Positions 23,866 to 30,424 are shown, counted from the stretch's first letter. The stretch: DNA of 64,000 bases from Sphingobacterium paludis (GCF_004364125.1 NZ_SNZV01000003.1:248001-312000), one strand, 5' to 3'. A program made the numbers and translations. Notes: generated from the sequence alone by a model not told the origin.

Positions 23866-24687
23866 TTACGCTGTTTGTTTTTGTTGACCCTCTGCGTTAA
23901 TAAACCCTTTTTTCTTAGCACTGAGCGCAGTCACGAATTCGCTATCGGTGTGTAGTATTTGGTGGTCGTCGAAAATAGTCGAAAGATCTTCCTTACTGCC
24001 AGCAAAATCGATGCGCTTCATTGCTATAAGCTTTAAGAAGTCCTTATTCTCATGTAGCTTGGCATTGTTGTTCCAAATGGTATTAAGAGCATCAACGGAA
24101 GCAACCTTTCCAATAACCTTTGGCAATGTAGGCGGTATGCCTACCGGAACCGATTCTTTTTGCGCTGCAGGCTTATCCGTAGTATTCTTGTCTTGGCTGG
24201 TCTGCGCTTTATCGCCCGGCACCGGATGATCATCGGAATGCGTATTGTCGGCATCTTCCAAAGTTCCTGTAGGCACCAAGAAAGTATAAAGCAAAGTGTT
24301 CTTCAATGCGTAGGTCGTTGCCTTTCCTGCTGATTTGTCCTGCGTATCTACCCCATGCCCATACCCTACAATTTCCATTGATTCGCCGGAAGTGTGCATA
24401 AGCATGTATTTGGTTTCTACCTCAGTAAAAACGGATTGCTTCGTTTTAGTCGTTGGATTGCCATTATAAGAAGTGTTTTCTTCCCACCGCTCAATTTTTG
24501 TAGTTGGCTTTATCTCGATAGGAAACAATACCAGTCCATTTTTTTCCATGACGGCGCCGATCGCGTGCTTTACATCTTTGTCAGACACCCCTTTGTAAGA
24601 ATTGGTGCCCGATCCCACTGTCATATTTTTCTCAATGTTCTTTACTTCGGCCATCACGGCAAGCACTGCTTTAACTAGATTTTTCAT
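23866..24687 (-). CDS. ERF-family single-strand annealing protein
   Basis: 273 residues. ERF signatures are clear: NSYKGVSDKDVKHAIGAVMEKNGLVLFP near residue 30 and YGHGVDTQDKSAGKATTYALKNTLLYTFLVPTGTLEDADNT around residues 108-148. The C-terminal third (Asp/Thr/Lys-rich linker, then helical end) is variable in the family. With the RecE-like nuclease it forms a phage homologous-recombination pair. Confidence 0.93.
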   Translation of the reverse strand: MKNLVKAVLAVMAEVKNIEKNMTVGSGTNSYKGVSDKDVKHAIGAVMEKNGLVLFPIEIKPTTKIERWEENTSYNGNPTTKTKQSVFTEVETKYMLMHTSGESMEIVGYGHGVDTQDKSAGKATTYALKNTLLYTFLVPTGTLEDADNTHSDDHPVPGDKAQTSQDKNTTDKPAAQKESVPVGIPPTLPKVIGKVASVDALNTIWNNNAKLHENKDFLKLIAMKRIDFAGSKEDLSTIFDDHQILHTDSEFVTALSAKKKGFINAEGQQKQTA

Positions 24688-24693
24688 AGCTAA

Positions 24694-24858
24694 CTAGTAT
24701 TTAAAGTGATAGACTGAACCTAATAAAACTGCTAGAATGAATAGCATGATCGCTACTAGCTGCAGGAAGAACAAGATCATTTCGTAAATGACGGCTCTTT
24801 CAACGGATGATAGATTTTCTTCTACCAAGCTGTTTAGATAATTAAATACATTTTTCAT
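24694..24858 (-). CDS. Small membrane protein (54 residues)
   Basis: An ATG at 24858 preceded by the AAAGTAACACACAC leader opens a 54-residue frame starting MKNVFNYLNSLVEENLSSVE and ending HFKY, with one hydrophobic helix (EMILFFLQLVAIMLFILAVLLGSVY). Stop TAG at 24694-24696, 6 bp before the ERF gene start. The conserved leader supports real translation. Function unknown. Confidence 0.6.
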   Translation of the reverse strand: MKNVFNYLNSLVEENLSSVERAVIYEMILFFLQLVAIMLFILAVLLGSVYHFKY

Positions 24859-24861
24859 TTT

Positions 24862-24875
24862 GTGTGTGTTACTTT
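24862..24875 (-). promoter_or_regulatory. Leader motif AAAGTAACACACAC (copy B)
   Basis: Ends 3 bp before the ATG at 24858. A near-palindrome ATATACT...AGTTATAT at 24884-24902 lies upstream, related to the sites at 16716 and 20249. Confidence 0.6.
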
Positions 24876-24892
24876 TATAATTAATATACTTC

Positions 24893-25054
24893 TTAGTTAT
24901 ATTTCAAAAACTGGTTTTGGATCGAACTGATGTCTTGATGATCAAAAAAATCTTCATATATTACTTCTACACCATCGACAATATTTATAAAGATCACTTC
25001 GATTCCGTGAGGAACTAGCTTGTAGATCATGTGGTCATACTTTGGAATACTCAT
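24893..25054 (-). CDS. Small hypothetical protein (53 residues)
   Basis: ATG 25054 to TAA 24893, beginning MSIPKYDHMIYKLVPHGIEV with a beta-alpha look and an acidic end (DGVEVIYEDFFDHQDISSIQ). It overlaps the end of the 25035 gene by 20 bp, as do many pairs in this operon. No motif. Confidence 0.5.
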   Translation of the reverse strand: MSIPKYDHMIYKLVPHGIEVIFINIVDGVEVIYEDFFDHQDISSIQNQFLKYN

Positions 25055-25388
25055 ATTGTATAATTATTTCCTGTGCGGCCTCAAGGGCTGCTAATTCTGC
25101 CTTCTCACTATCAAAATACTCGCTTTTCGGTTTTATAACTGCCTCTTCAATAATTGGCGATTCCCAGCCGCCAACTATTCTTTCTACACCTTGAGAAACA
25201 TACTCTACCCTAACTGGTATCAATGATTGATCTTCGTAAAATCCATCATTGTACAACTCTACCGGAACGAAGAAAGCTGTAAGTCCTAAATCGTCACATT
25301 CGTGGTCAATAAATACAAAATCGTGATTGCTGCCACTAATTACTGTCAAATTTTCCATACCTTTGATCTGTGTTAATACATACACCAT
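25035..25388 (-). CDS. Hypothetical early protein, first gene of the leftward operon
   Basis: 117 residues from ATG 25388, chosen because it lies 4 bp after the AAAGTAACACACAC leader; ATG 25358 is the alternative and a longer open frame to 25475 would cross the promoter. Contains VLTQIKGMENLTVISGSNHDFVFIDHECDDLG and an Ala/Glu-rich C-terminal helix. The first gene of the early operon; function unknown. Confidence 0.55.
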   Translation of the reverse strand: MVYVLTQIKGMENLTVISGSNHDFVFIDHECDDLGLTAFFVPVELYNDGFYEDQSLIPVRVEYVSQGVERIVGGWESPIIEEAVIKPKSEYFDSEKAELAALEAAQEIIIQYEYSKV

Positions 25389-25392
25389 TATG

Positions 25393-25406
25393 GTGTGTGT
25401 TACTTT
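25393..25406 (-). promoter_or_regulatory. Leader motif AAAGTAACACACAC (copy C)
   Basis: Third copy of the 14-mer, just before the first gene of the early operon. The bases 25382-25396 also form a perfect palindrome ACACCAT-T-ATGGTGT that covers the start codon at 25388. Confidence 0.6.
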
Positions 25407-25407
25407 T

Positions 25408-25427
25408 AGCCCTGCTACAACAGGGCT
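25408..25427. terminator. Hairpin in the early-operon leader
   Basis: AGCCCTG / CAGGGCT arms with a 6-base loop. On the plus strand it is followed by TTTTT and would stop rightward transcription. On the minus strand it lies in the 5' leader between the promoter at 25445 and the AAAGTAACACACAC motif. Confidence 0.55.
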
Positions 25428-25444
25428 TTTTGTTATTCGATAGT

Positions 25445-25475
25445 CAAAGATACAACTAAATACAATTAGATACAA
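25445..25475 (-). promoter_or_regulatory. Predicted early leftward promoter (TTG-N20-TATCTTTG)
   Basis: On the minus strand TATCTTTG (25445-25452) matches TAnnTTTG, and GTTG ends a box at 25473-25475 with 20 bp between. Three 10-bp operator-like repeats (25451-25480) fill the space between the two boxes, so repressor binding would block RNA polymerase. Confidence 0.7.
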
Positions 25476-25480
25476 CTATA
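25451..25480. repeat. Three 10-bp direct repeats TACAAYTANA (left operator)
   Basis: TACAACTAAA, TACAATTAGA and TACAACTATA follow each other at an exact 10-bp period, placing them on one DNA face. They overlap the early promoter. The same half-site recurs at 25817-25876. Confidence 0.7.
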
Positions 25481-25540
25481 ATTATATTTTTTATTTTATT
25501 ATTTATTACGATATTGACATTTTGGCCGTATTATCGGCCG

Positions 25541-25759
25541 CTAACGCTTGTTCAGAACATTCCTGCGCCAAACTTTTACATATCCCCCGTCGACTTTTGT
25601 TCTGAATTTTATATCAGGAAAATCTTTCTTCAAAAGTTGAATAGTATTGCGTATAGACTGCTTTTTCGCTTCTGAAAGCTGTAAACATTGTTTTTCCGGA
25701 ACCAACGATAAAAGACTTTCCCTCATAGTCAGTTGTATATTTTTGTCTAAAATTTCCAT
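25541..25759 (-). CDS. Small basic protein divergent from the repressor
   Basis: 72 residues, helical and basic (LSLVPEKQCLQLSEAKKQSIRNTIQLLKKDFPDIKFRTKVDGGYVKVWRR). It lies opposite the repressor across the operator region, where Cro-like or early regulatory genes are found, but no HTH is recognised. An operator half-site overlaps its 5' end. Confidence 0.6.
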   Translation of the reverse strand: MEILDKNIQLTMRESLLSLVPEKQCLQLSEAKKQSIRNTIQLLKKDFPDIKFRTKVDGGYVKVWRRNVLNKR

Positions 25760-25776
25760 AAATGGTAATTAGGTAC

Positions 25777-25784
25777 TATATTTG
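25777..25784 (+). promoter_or_regulatory. -7 element TATATTTG, possible second repressor promoter
   Basis: A full TAnnTTTG match about 105 bp before the repressor start. No -33 box is evident. If active it would give a repressor transcript with a leader of about 100 bases. Confidence 0.4.
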
Positions 25785-25816
25785 TTTAATACTGTTGTAA
25801 AATAAGTTATATGCGA

Positions 25817-25876
25817 TTGTATTATTTGATACAACAAAAATACAATTACATACAATTTGAAACAAATATAATTGTA
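25817..25876. repeat. Array of TACAAY half-sites (right operator region)
   Basis: Half-sites are seen as ATTGTAT (25816), ATACAAC (25829), TACAATT (25841), TACAATT (25851) and AATTGTA (25870). The first two form TTGTAT-N6-ATACAA; the last two form TACAAT-N14-ATTGTA with 20 bp centre spacing. Further single sites occur at 25732 and 25794. Likely binding sites of the S24 repressor. Confidence 0.65.
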
Positions 25877-25886
25877 TATAGTTTTC
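25856..25886 (+). promoter_or_regulatory. Repressor promoter TTTG-N19-TAGTTTTC
   Basis: TTTG (25856-25859) and TAGTTTTC (25879-25886, one mismatch) are 19 bp apart. Transcription would begin at or within a few bases of the ATG at 25891, implying a leaderless or nearly leaderless mRNA. Confidence 0.55.
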
Positions 25887-25890
25887 CACA

Positions 25891-26739
25891 ATGCTTCAAA
25901 ATTTAAAGACCGCCATCCGAGAAAAGTTCGTCATGCAAAAGCTGGCAGCCGAAGCGCTTGAGATGAATGCCGGAAATCTTACAAAGCTAATTAAGTCGAC
26001 TCCGGAGGAGGCCGGTAGGATGAGAAACGAGACTATTTCCAAATTAGAAAGAGTCTTCTCGGAATACAATATCGAATGGATATTGGGACGATCGGAGATA
26101 AAATACAAAGAGGATGCGGAATTATCCCAGAGCGCCGCAGGACAAAATTCTTATAGCAAAATGCCCAACCCACAAGGTTCGGGCTTTTTACTTACAAATG
26201 GTAAAGGTTTAGGAGCTATTGCTGATGATGAGATGGCAATGTTCGATGATGAAGGCAACACTAAATTTTATGAAATTTCACCGGGGGTATATAGAATGAA
26301 AGTTCCGTTAGTGCCGGAAACCGCCAAAGCTGGATATCTAACAGGATTTGCGGACGCGGAGTATCTGGAAGATCAGGAATACATCGTTACTACTGTTTAC
26401 AAATATCACAAGGGCAAGTACAGAGCATTTCGTGTTATCGGAGATAGCATGGACGTTGATCGTCGTACTACCTTCGTCCACGGAGACGTAATCATAGGTC
26501 GGGAGCTAAAAAAGGAACTTTGGAACTCTCGTTTCCATACCCATAAATATCCGTTCTACGTTTTTGTCACAAAGAACGACGGAATACTTTTTAAGGAGCT
26601 AACATCCCACGATGTTGAGAACGGAATACTGACACTCCATTCATTAAACGAGGATAAAGATGCTTTTCCGGATTTTGAACTGAACCTAGAAGACGTGGCT
26701 TTGGTATTCAACATTGTAAAAAGAGAATCAGAGATATAA
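25891..26739 (+). CDS. Prophage repressor, HTH plus S24 (LexA/CI-like) peptidase
   Basis: 282 residues. The N-terminal helical DNA-binding domain (residues about 1-70) resembles XRE-type HTHs of Bacteroidota repressors. The C-terminal S24 domain shows the A147-G148 cleavage pair in AKAGYLTGF, FRVIGDSMD with catalytic S186, and ILFKEL with K235. All parts for RecA-triggered self-cleavage are present. It is the likely ligand of the TACAAY arrays and master of lysogeny; the next gene overlaps by 1 bp. Confidence 0.92.
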   Translation: MLQNLKTAIREKFVMQKLAAEALEMNAGNLTKLIKSTPEEAGRMRNETISKLERVFSEYNIEWILGRSEIKYKEDAELSQSAAGQNSYSKMPNPQGSGFLLTNGKGLGAIADDEMAMFDDEGNTKFYEISPGVYRMKVPLVPETAKAGYLTGFADAEYLEDQEYIVTTVYKYHKGKYRAFRVIGDSMDVDRRTTFVHGDVIIGRELKKELWNSRFHTHKYPFYVFVTKNDGILFKELTSHDVENGILTLHSLNEDKDAFPDFELNLEDVALVFNIVKRESEI

Positions 26740-27134
26740 TGGCACCATATTTTGAAAACGTGAAAGACAAAATCGATCTTTCGGAGCTGGTTGAGAAGCA
26801 TTTACAGGAGCGGGAAATATTTAAATCGACCGGCGATGAAAAAGTATTTTTAGTGTCAGGGAAACAGCCGCGTCCAAGTAGGACCAGGTTGGTATCCGTT
26901 AATGTGTTAGCTGCTCTAAAGGATACCGAAACCGGAAGCACTGAGGGTGTTTTAAACATCAACATTCAGGATCACGATACACTGTGGATAGAATACATCG
27001 GAGAATATATTCAATTGATAATGGACGAAGCGATTGTATCGAATTACCGTCTGACGTACAACAATGAACATTTATTCAAAGTTGCGGATGGCTTGTTTTT
27101 TAAAAATCTCAAATTTAACTTCTCTAAGATATGA
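26739..27134 (+). CDS. Hypothetical protein in the repressor operon
   Basis: 131 residues, mixed alpha/beta (KIDLSELVEKHLQEREIF ... DHDTLWIEYIGEYIQLIMDEAIV). It begins 1 bp inside the repressor stop and overlaps the next gene by 4 bp, so all three are expressed in the lysogen. Genes expressed from a lysogeny operon often affect superinfection or host fitness; nothing in the sequence shows which. Confidence 0.6.
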   Translation: MAPYFENVKDKIDLSELVEKHLQEREIFKSTGDEKVFLVSGKQPRPSRTRLVSVNVLAALKDTETGSTEGVLNINIQDHDTLWIEYIGEYIQLIMDEAIVSNYRLTYNNEHLFKVADGLFFKNLKFNFSKI

Positions 27135-27505
27135 GCGTGGATAAAGAGCTTAGTTATAAATCCGAAGCAGCTCGATTGGTTAAATTCCGCAAGAAGCATC
27201 AAATTTCCCAAGTGGAGCTGGCGGAATTATTAGGAACAAAACAACCGTACATTAGCCGAGTTGAAAAAGGCGAAAGCCCACTGATGTTTCATCATTTACG
27301 GATCCTTAGAAACAAGTATAAATTTAACATTAACTGGTACTGTACCGGTCAGGGTACCATGATATCTGGGGAGGAAGATAAATCAACGCTGATAGCTGAC
27401 GTCACGACAGTTAAAAAAGACTATGAGGACCTGGGGAGGCAATACGACGAGCTTAAAAAGATCGTTTATAAGCTGGTACGCGATGTCTACGATAAAGGCG
27501 AATAG
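27131..27505 (+). CDS. XRE-family HTH protein with C-terminal coiled coil
   Basis: 124 residues. Clear Cro/CI-type HTH: LVKFRKKHQISQVELAELLGTKQPYISRVEKGES, followed by FNINWYCTGQGTM, a common phrase in Bacteroidota XRE regulators, and a coiled coil (DVTTVKKDYEDLGRQYDELKKIVYKLVRD). Third gene of the lysogeny operon, ending one base before the convergent integrase gene. Confidence 0.88.
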   Translation: MSVDKELSYKSEAARLVKFRKKHQISQVELAELLGTKQPYISRVEKGESPLMFHHLRILRNKYKFNINWYCTGQGTMISGEEDKSTLIADVTTVKKDYEDLGRQYDELKKIVYKLVRDVYDKGE

Positions 27506-28774
27506 TTAAAGATTTAATTTATCCATCCATTCTGCTAGTAATTTAGATCGGTCTTCGTTAGTAGCCTTTATGTAATTCAGGAAGTCGGATTCTTTTTTGT
27601 GCCCTGTAGCTGACATTATCAAAAGATTCGGAATCCCTAATTTAAACATATTAGTTGCGTATGAGCGTCGCCCCGTGTGGCTTGAAATCATCGAGCTCCA
27701 CATAATCAAATTTCCATCATCGTCAACACCGACCGCGCGATCTATACCTACAGCGTCCAAAGCGGCTATCTCCTTTATAGTCCTATTAAAATGCGGCATA
27801 CTGCAAGTTTTTGGAAAACCATTCTCATATTTCGCTAAGACATCTCTCAGCTCCTTCATAATGGGTATGGTAACACGGCTCTCGGTCTTATTCTGCTTTG
27901 CGCGAATAAATCGATCGTCTATATCTGTAATAGTAAGCTGAGAAAAGTCGCTAAAGCGAAGCGCGGAGTAACAAGCAATCAAAAACATATCTCGCACGTG
28001 GTGATATCGTTCCGGTATTGTCGCCTCCTTTATAGATTTAATCTCGTCAAGTGTTAGATAGATAGCGTCTGAATCATAACTAGGAGTAATGAACCGCTTT
28101 GCTTTATGACCTTCATTGCTATGAAGCTTATCTTCATACGCTTCGTTCATAAAGGCTTTGATATCCTTAATCCGTGTCGCGAAAGTGCTCAAGGTATTTT
28201 TTCTTTCAGAAAGTATGAAGTTTCTATAATGGAGGTAAAAACTCAGGTTTATATCCTCAAAGCCCAAGCTTCGCAAACCGTAATAGCTCACGTAAGATTT
28301 TAAAGATGTTAGAGTAGTACCTGGGTTTCGTAAACTATTTGGCTTATAGTTTTGCCCTTGCCTAGGCCCCGAAACAATAGTTCTTAATCCATTGCGACGT
28401 TCGTCCAATAGCTTTTCACAATACTCAACAAATCCGATTGCTTTATCTTCCGGCTGGAACTGTTCGGGTTTAAATTGCTTATTGAGTTTAGCCTTCAGAT
28501 CCGTAACTTCAAATACTCTGTCTTCAACAACTAACGAAACTACAAAAGCGATCATTTCGTCTAATCGGGTATTATATTGATCAGAAAATAGGAAGTTTTT
28601 TCTAACAGGCTTTTTGGAACTGCTCTCCCAATATTTATCATTAAAATGTTTTTCTTCAATACGCATACCAGTGTAGTATTCCAATCGGCTTTTACCACCA
28701 TACGAGTAATAAAGCCACAACTGGCCATCATGCTCTTTTAGTCGTTTTTTAAAGTAAATTTTGGGTCTCGCCAT
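27506..28774 (-). CDS. Prophage tyrosine integrase
   Basis: 422 residues from ATG 28774 (MARPKIYFKKRL); an upstream in-frame start at 28798 is less likely. An arm-binding N-terminal domain and SAM-like core-binding domain precede the catalytic domain with R273 (CYSALRFSDF), H366 and R369 (SSHTGRRSYATN), H392 (GHK) and Y401 (FLNYIKA). It belongs to the Bacteroidota phage/transposon integrase group. It faces away from the tRNA, whose 3' end 158 bp upstream is the probable attachment site. Confidence 0.95.
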   Translation of the reverse strand: MARPKIYFKKRLKEHDGQLWLYYSYGGKSRLEYYTGMRIEEKHFNDKYWESSSKKPVRKNFLFSDQYNTRLDEMIAFVVSLVVEDRVFEVTDLKAKLNKQFKPEQFQPEDKAIGFVEYCEKLLDERRNGLRTIVSGPRQGQNYKPNSLRNPGTTLTSLKSYVSYYGLRSLGFEDINLSFYLHYRNFILSERKNTLSTFATRIKDIKAFMNEAYEDKLHSNEGHKAKRFITPSYDSDAIYLTLDEIKSIKEATIPERYHHVRDMFLIACYSALRFSDFSQLTITDIDDRFIRAKQNKTESRVTIPIMKELRDVLAKYENGFPKTCSMPHFNRTIKEIAALDAVGIDRAVGVDDDGNLIMWSSMISSHTGRRSYATNMFKLGIPNLLIMSATGHKKESDFLNYIKATNEDRSKLLAEWMDKLNL

Positions 28775-28778
28775 AGTC

Positions 28779-28810
28779 GCACACAAGATTGCACACAAAA
28801 AAGTGTGTGC
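28779..28810. repeat. GCACACAA direct repeat with inverted partner near integrase start
   Basis: GCACACAA occurs at 28779-28786 and 28791-28798; GTGTGC at 28805-28810 pairs with GCACAC at 28791. Placed between the integrase start and the tRNA attachment site, these could be integrase arm or excisionase sites. This is inferred from position. Confidence 0.45.
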
Positions 28811-28852
28811 ATAAAGATATTAAAGAATTTTAAAAGATATAAGTGGAAATTG

Positions 28853-28886
28853 AAAAAGCCCTCCGTGATTACGCTGAGGGCTTTTT
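28853..28886. terminator. Bidirectional terminator between tRNA-Arg and integrase
   Basis: AAAAAGCCCTC / GAGGGCTTTTT, perfect 11-bp arms with a 12-base loop and T-runs on both strands. It would end transcription from the minus-strand tRNA gene before the integrase. Confidence 0.85.
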
Positions 28887-28931
28887 AAGTAAGATAAGAT
28901 ATCGAATGATATTAATCGATACATAAGGTTG

Positions 28932-29003
28932 TAGCCCCGAGCAGAATCGAACTGCTATCAAATGTTTAGGAAACATCTATTCTATCCGTTGAACTACGGG
29001 GCC
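28932..29003 (-). tRNA. tRNA-Arg (anticodon CCT)
   Basis: The minus strand folds as a cloverleaf: acceptor GGCCCCG / CGGGGCT with G1-U72, anticodon arm GATGT-TTCCTAA-ACATT with anticodon CCT (reads AGG), T arm AGCAG-TTCGATT-CTGCT, discriminator A, CCA not encoded. Its 3' end faces the prophage integrase, the standard arrangement for phage insertion at a tRNA 3' end, so the att core likely includes part of the T arm and acceptor. The second att copy is outside the window. Confidence 0.93.
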
Positions 29004-29146
29004 ATTTACGCCAGACAAACGCCTTACAAAAATAGTCTTTTTATTGACTTTATTAAATAAACATATTCTATATCCAGTCAGCAGATACTATAGATTTTAA
29101 CAATAGTTTATCAATATTTTTGATGTCGCTTGGCTTAAAAAAAGAG

Positions 29147-29154
29147 TATCTTTG
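29147..29154 (+). promoter_or_regulatory. -7 element TATCTTTG of the peroxiredoxin gene
   Basis: A full TAnnTTTG match 26 bp before the ATG at 29181. TTTTTG ends at 29122 (24 bp spacing), slightly too far for the usual -33 box. Confidence 0.6.
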
Positions 29155-29180
29155 TTGCACAAAAAGAAAGAACAAAATAT

Positions 29181-29813
29181 ATGAGTTTTACAGGTAAAAA
29201 TTTCCCGAACATCACTGTTGATGCCATCGATTATTTAGGCGACAATATCGCGATCAATGTTTTTGAGAAAGCGCAAGCAGAGAACAAAAAGGTGTTATTA
29301 TTTTGGTATCCGAAAGATTTCACGTTCGTTTGTCCTACAGAGTTACACGCTTTCCAAGAACAAGCTGAGGAATTTGCTAAACGTAATACGATCCTTATCG
29401 GTGCATCTTGCGATTCAGCAGAAGTTCACTTCGCATGGTTAAATACAGCCAAGGACAATGGTGGTATCGAAGGTGTAGAATATCCATTGATTGCTGATAC
29501 AAACCGCAACCTATCAAGCGTATTGGGTATATTGGAAATGAAGGAAGTTGAACATCCAGAATACGGTACCTTAGTAGAAGGTTCTGCAGTAAGCTACCGC
29601 GCAACGTATCTAATCGATGAGACCGGTAAAGTATTCCACGAGTCTGTTAACGATATGCCACTTGGTCGTAACGTAAAAGAATATCTTCGTTTAGTAGACG
29701 CCTATACGCATGTTCAGAAACATGGCGAGGTTTGTCCAGCAAACTGGGAAGAAGGCAAAGAAGCAATGAACGCTACGCGCGATGGTGTTGCTTCATACCT
29801 ATCGGCCAACTAA
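29181..29813 (+). CDS. 2-Cys peroxiredoxin (AhpC/TSA family)
   Basis: 210 residues. The peroxidatic Cys is C51 in FTFVCPTELHAF and the resolving Cys is C185 in GEVCPANW, with the conserved GGIEG and W(E)EG regions of typical 2-Cys enzymes. It reduces H2O2 and organic peroxides in the cytoplasm, recycled by a thioredoxin-type donor. A thioredoxin-like gene follows after a hairpin, then a DUF6952 gene; this trio is characteristic of Bacteroidota. Confidence 0.95.
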   Translation: MSFTGKNFPNITVDAIDYLGDNIAINVFEKAQAENKKVLLFWYPKDFTFVCPTELHAFQEQAEEFAKRNTILIGASCDSAEVHFAWLNTAKDNGGIEGVEYPLIADTNRNLSSVLGILEMKEVEHPEYGTLVEGSAVSYRATYLIDETGKVFHESVNDMPLGRNVKEYLRLVDAYTHVQKHGEVCPANWEEGKEAMNATRDGVASYLSAN

Positions 29814-29827
29814 TAAAACATTTATCA

Positions 29828-29855
29828 GCGCGGGGAGCAACTCTGCTCTCCTCGC
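29828..29855. terminator. Hairpin between peroxiredoxin and thioredoxin genes
   Basis: GCGCGGGGAGCA / TGCTCTCCTCGC arms (12 bp, one mismatch, one G-U) with loop ACTC. No T-run follows, so it may act as an mRNA-stabilising or attenuating hairpin rather than a full stop. Confidence 0.5.
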
Positions 29856-29871
29856 TATTAACACACATCAC

Positions 29872-30186
29872 ATGTTACAAGAATTAGAGAATGACTCTTT
29901 ACACGATGTTGTAGGGAGTAATGATATTGTATTGGTTCAATATTCAGCATCGTGGTGCGGAAACTGCCGCATTATGAAGCCAAAGTTTAAAAAGCTCGCA
30001 GCAGAGCACGACGATCTATCTTTCGTTATCGTGGATGCAGAGAAATTTCCGGAATCAAGGAAGCTAGCAAACGTAGACAATTTACCGACATTTGCAGCCT
30101 TTAAAAACGGAACATTAATCAATCAGGTGCAAACAAACAAAATTGATGGCTTAATCGACCTTTTAAATGAAGTTACCCGTAATTAA
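29872..30186 (+). CDS. Thioredoxin-like protein
   Basis: 104 residues from ATG 29872 (an upstream in-frame start at 29782 would overlap the peroxiredoxin gene). Thioredoxin fold with active site SASWCGNCRIMKP (WCGNC instead of WCGPC) and cis-Pro in DNLPTFAAFKNG. It probably serves as electron donor to the adjacent peroxiredoxin. It overlaps the DUF6952 gene by 20 bp. Confidence 0.92.
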   Translation: MLQELENDSLHDVVGSNDIVLVQYSASWCGNCRIMKPKFKKLAAEHDDLSFVIVDAEKFPESRKLANVDNLPTFAAFKNGTLINQVQTNKIDGLIDLLNEVTRN

Positions 30187-30424
30187 ACACCTGCTGGATT
30201 TCATCGAGCAAAACGATGTTGATTTCGTATTGGAAACCATAGAGACGTTAGAAGCCTTGACCGAAGTTCCTTCGCTTAAAGATGAAGAGCTTGATGTTAT
30301 CGGCGAACTGATATCCAATATGTATGGAGCCGTTGAGGTTAACAAATCCATTAAAGAAGGCGTCGCAAAAAAAGAGGCCCTGAATGGATTTATGCAGCGC
30401 GTTTTAGGATCGATCGACAAATAA
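30167..30424 (+). CDS. DUF6952 family protein
   Basis: 85 residues matching my memory of DUF6952 almost end to end: MKLPVIKHLLDFIEQND, ETIETLEALTEVPSLKDEELDVIGELISNMYGA, FMQRVLGSID. Acidic, helical and cytoplasmic. Consistently the third gene after peroxiredoxin and thioredoxin, so a link to peroxide defence is likely but not demonstrated. Confidence 0.85.
   Translation: MKLPVIKHLLDFIEQNDVDFVLETIETLEALTEVPSLKDEELDVIGELISNMYGAVEVNKSIKEGVAKKEALNGFMQRVLGSIDK

Larger units (their letters stand above)
1..28931. mobile_element. Right part of a temperate prophage integrated at tRNA-Arg
   Basis: Phage-type genes run without interruption from the left edge (tail fibre, endolysin) through accessory, replication, recombination and repressor genes to a tyrosine integrase whose start lies about 160 bp from the 3' end of a tRNA-Arg gene. 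Everything right of the tRNA is housekeeping sequence. The left attachment site and the head, packaging and most tail genes are outside the window, so the exact ends and the phage type are not visible. The right boundary is inferred from the tRNA 3' end, not from a seen att repeat. Confidence 0.93.

Noticed and set aside
25451..25480. Short regular repeats as a CRISPR array
   Set aside because: Repeats are 10 bp with no spacers and no cas genes; they overlap a promoter and fit operator sites.
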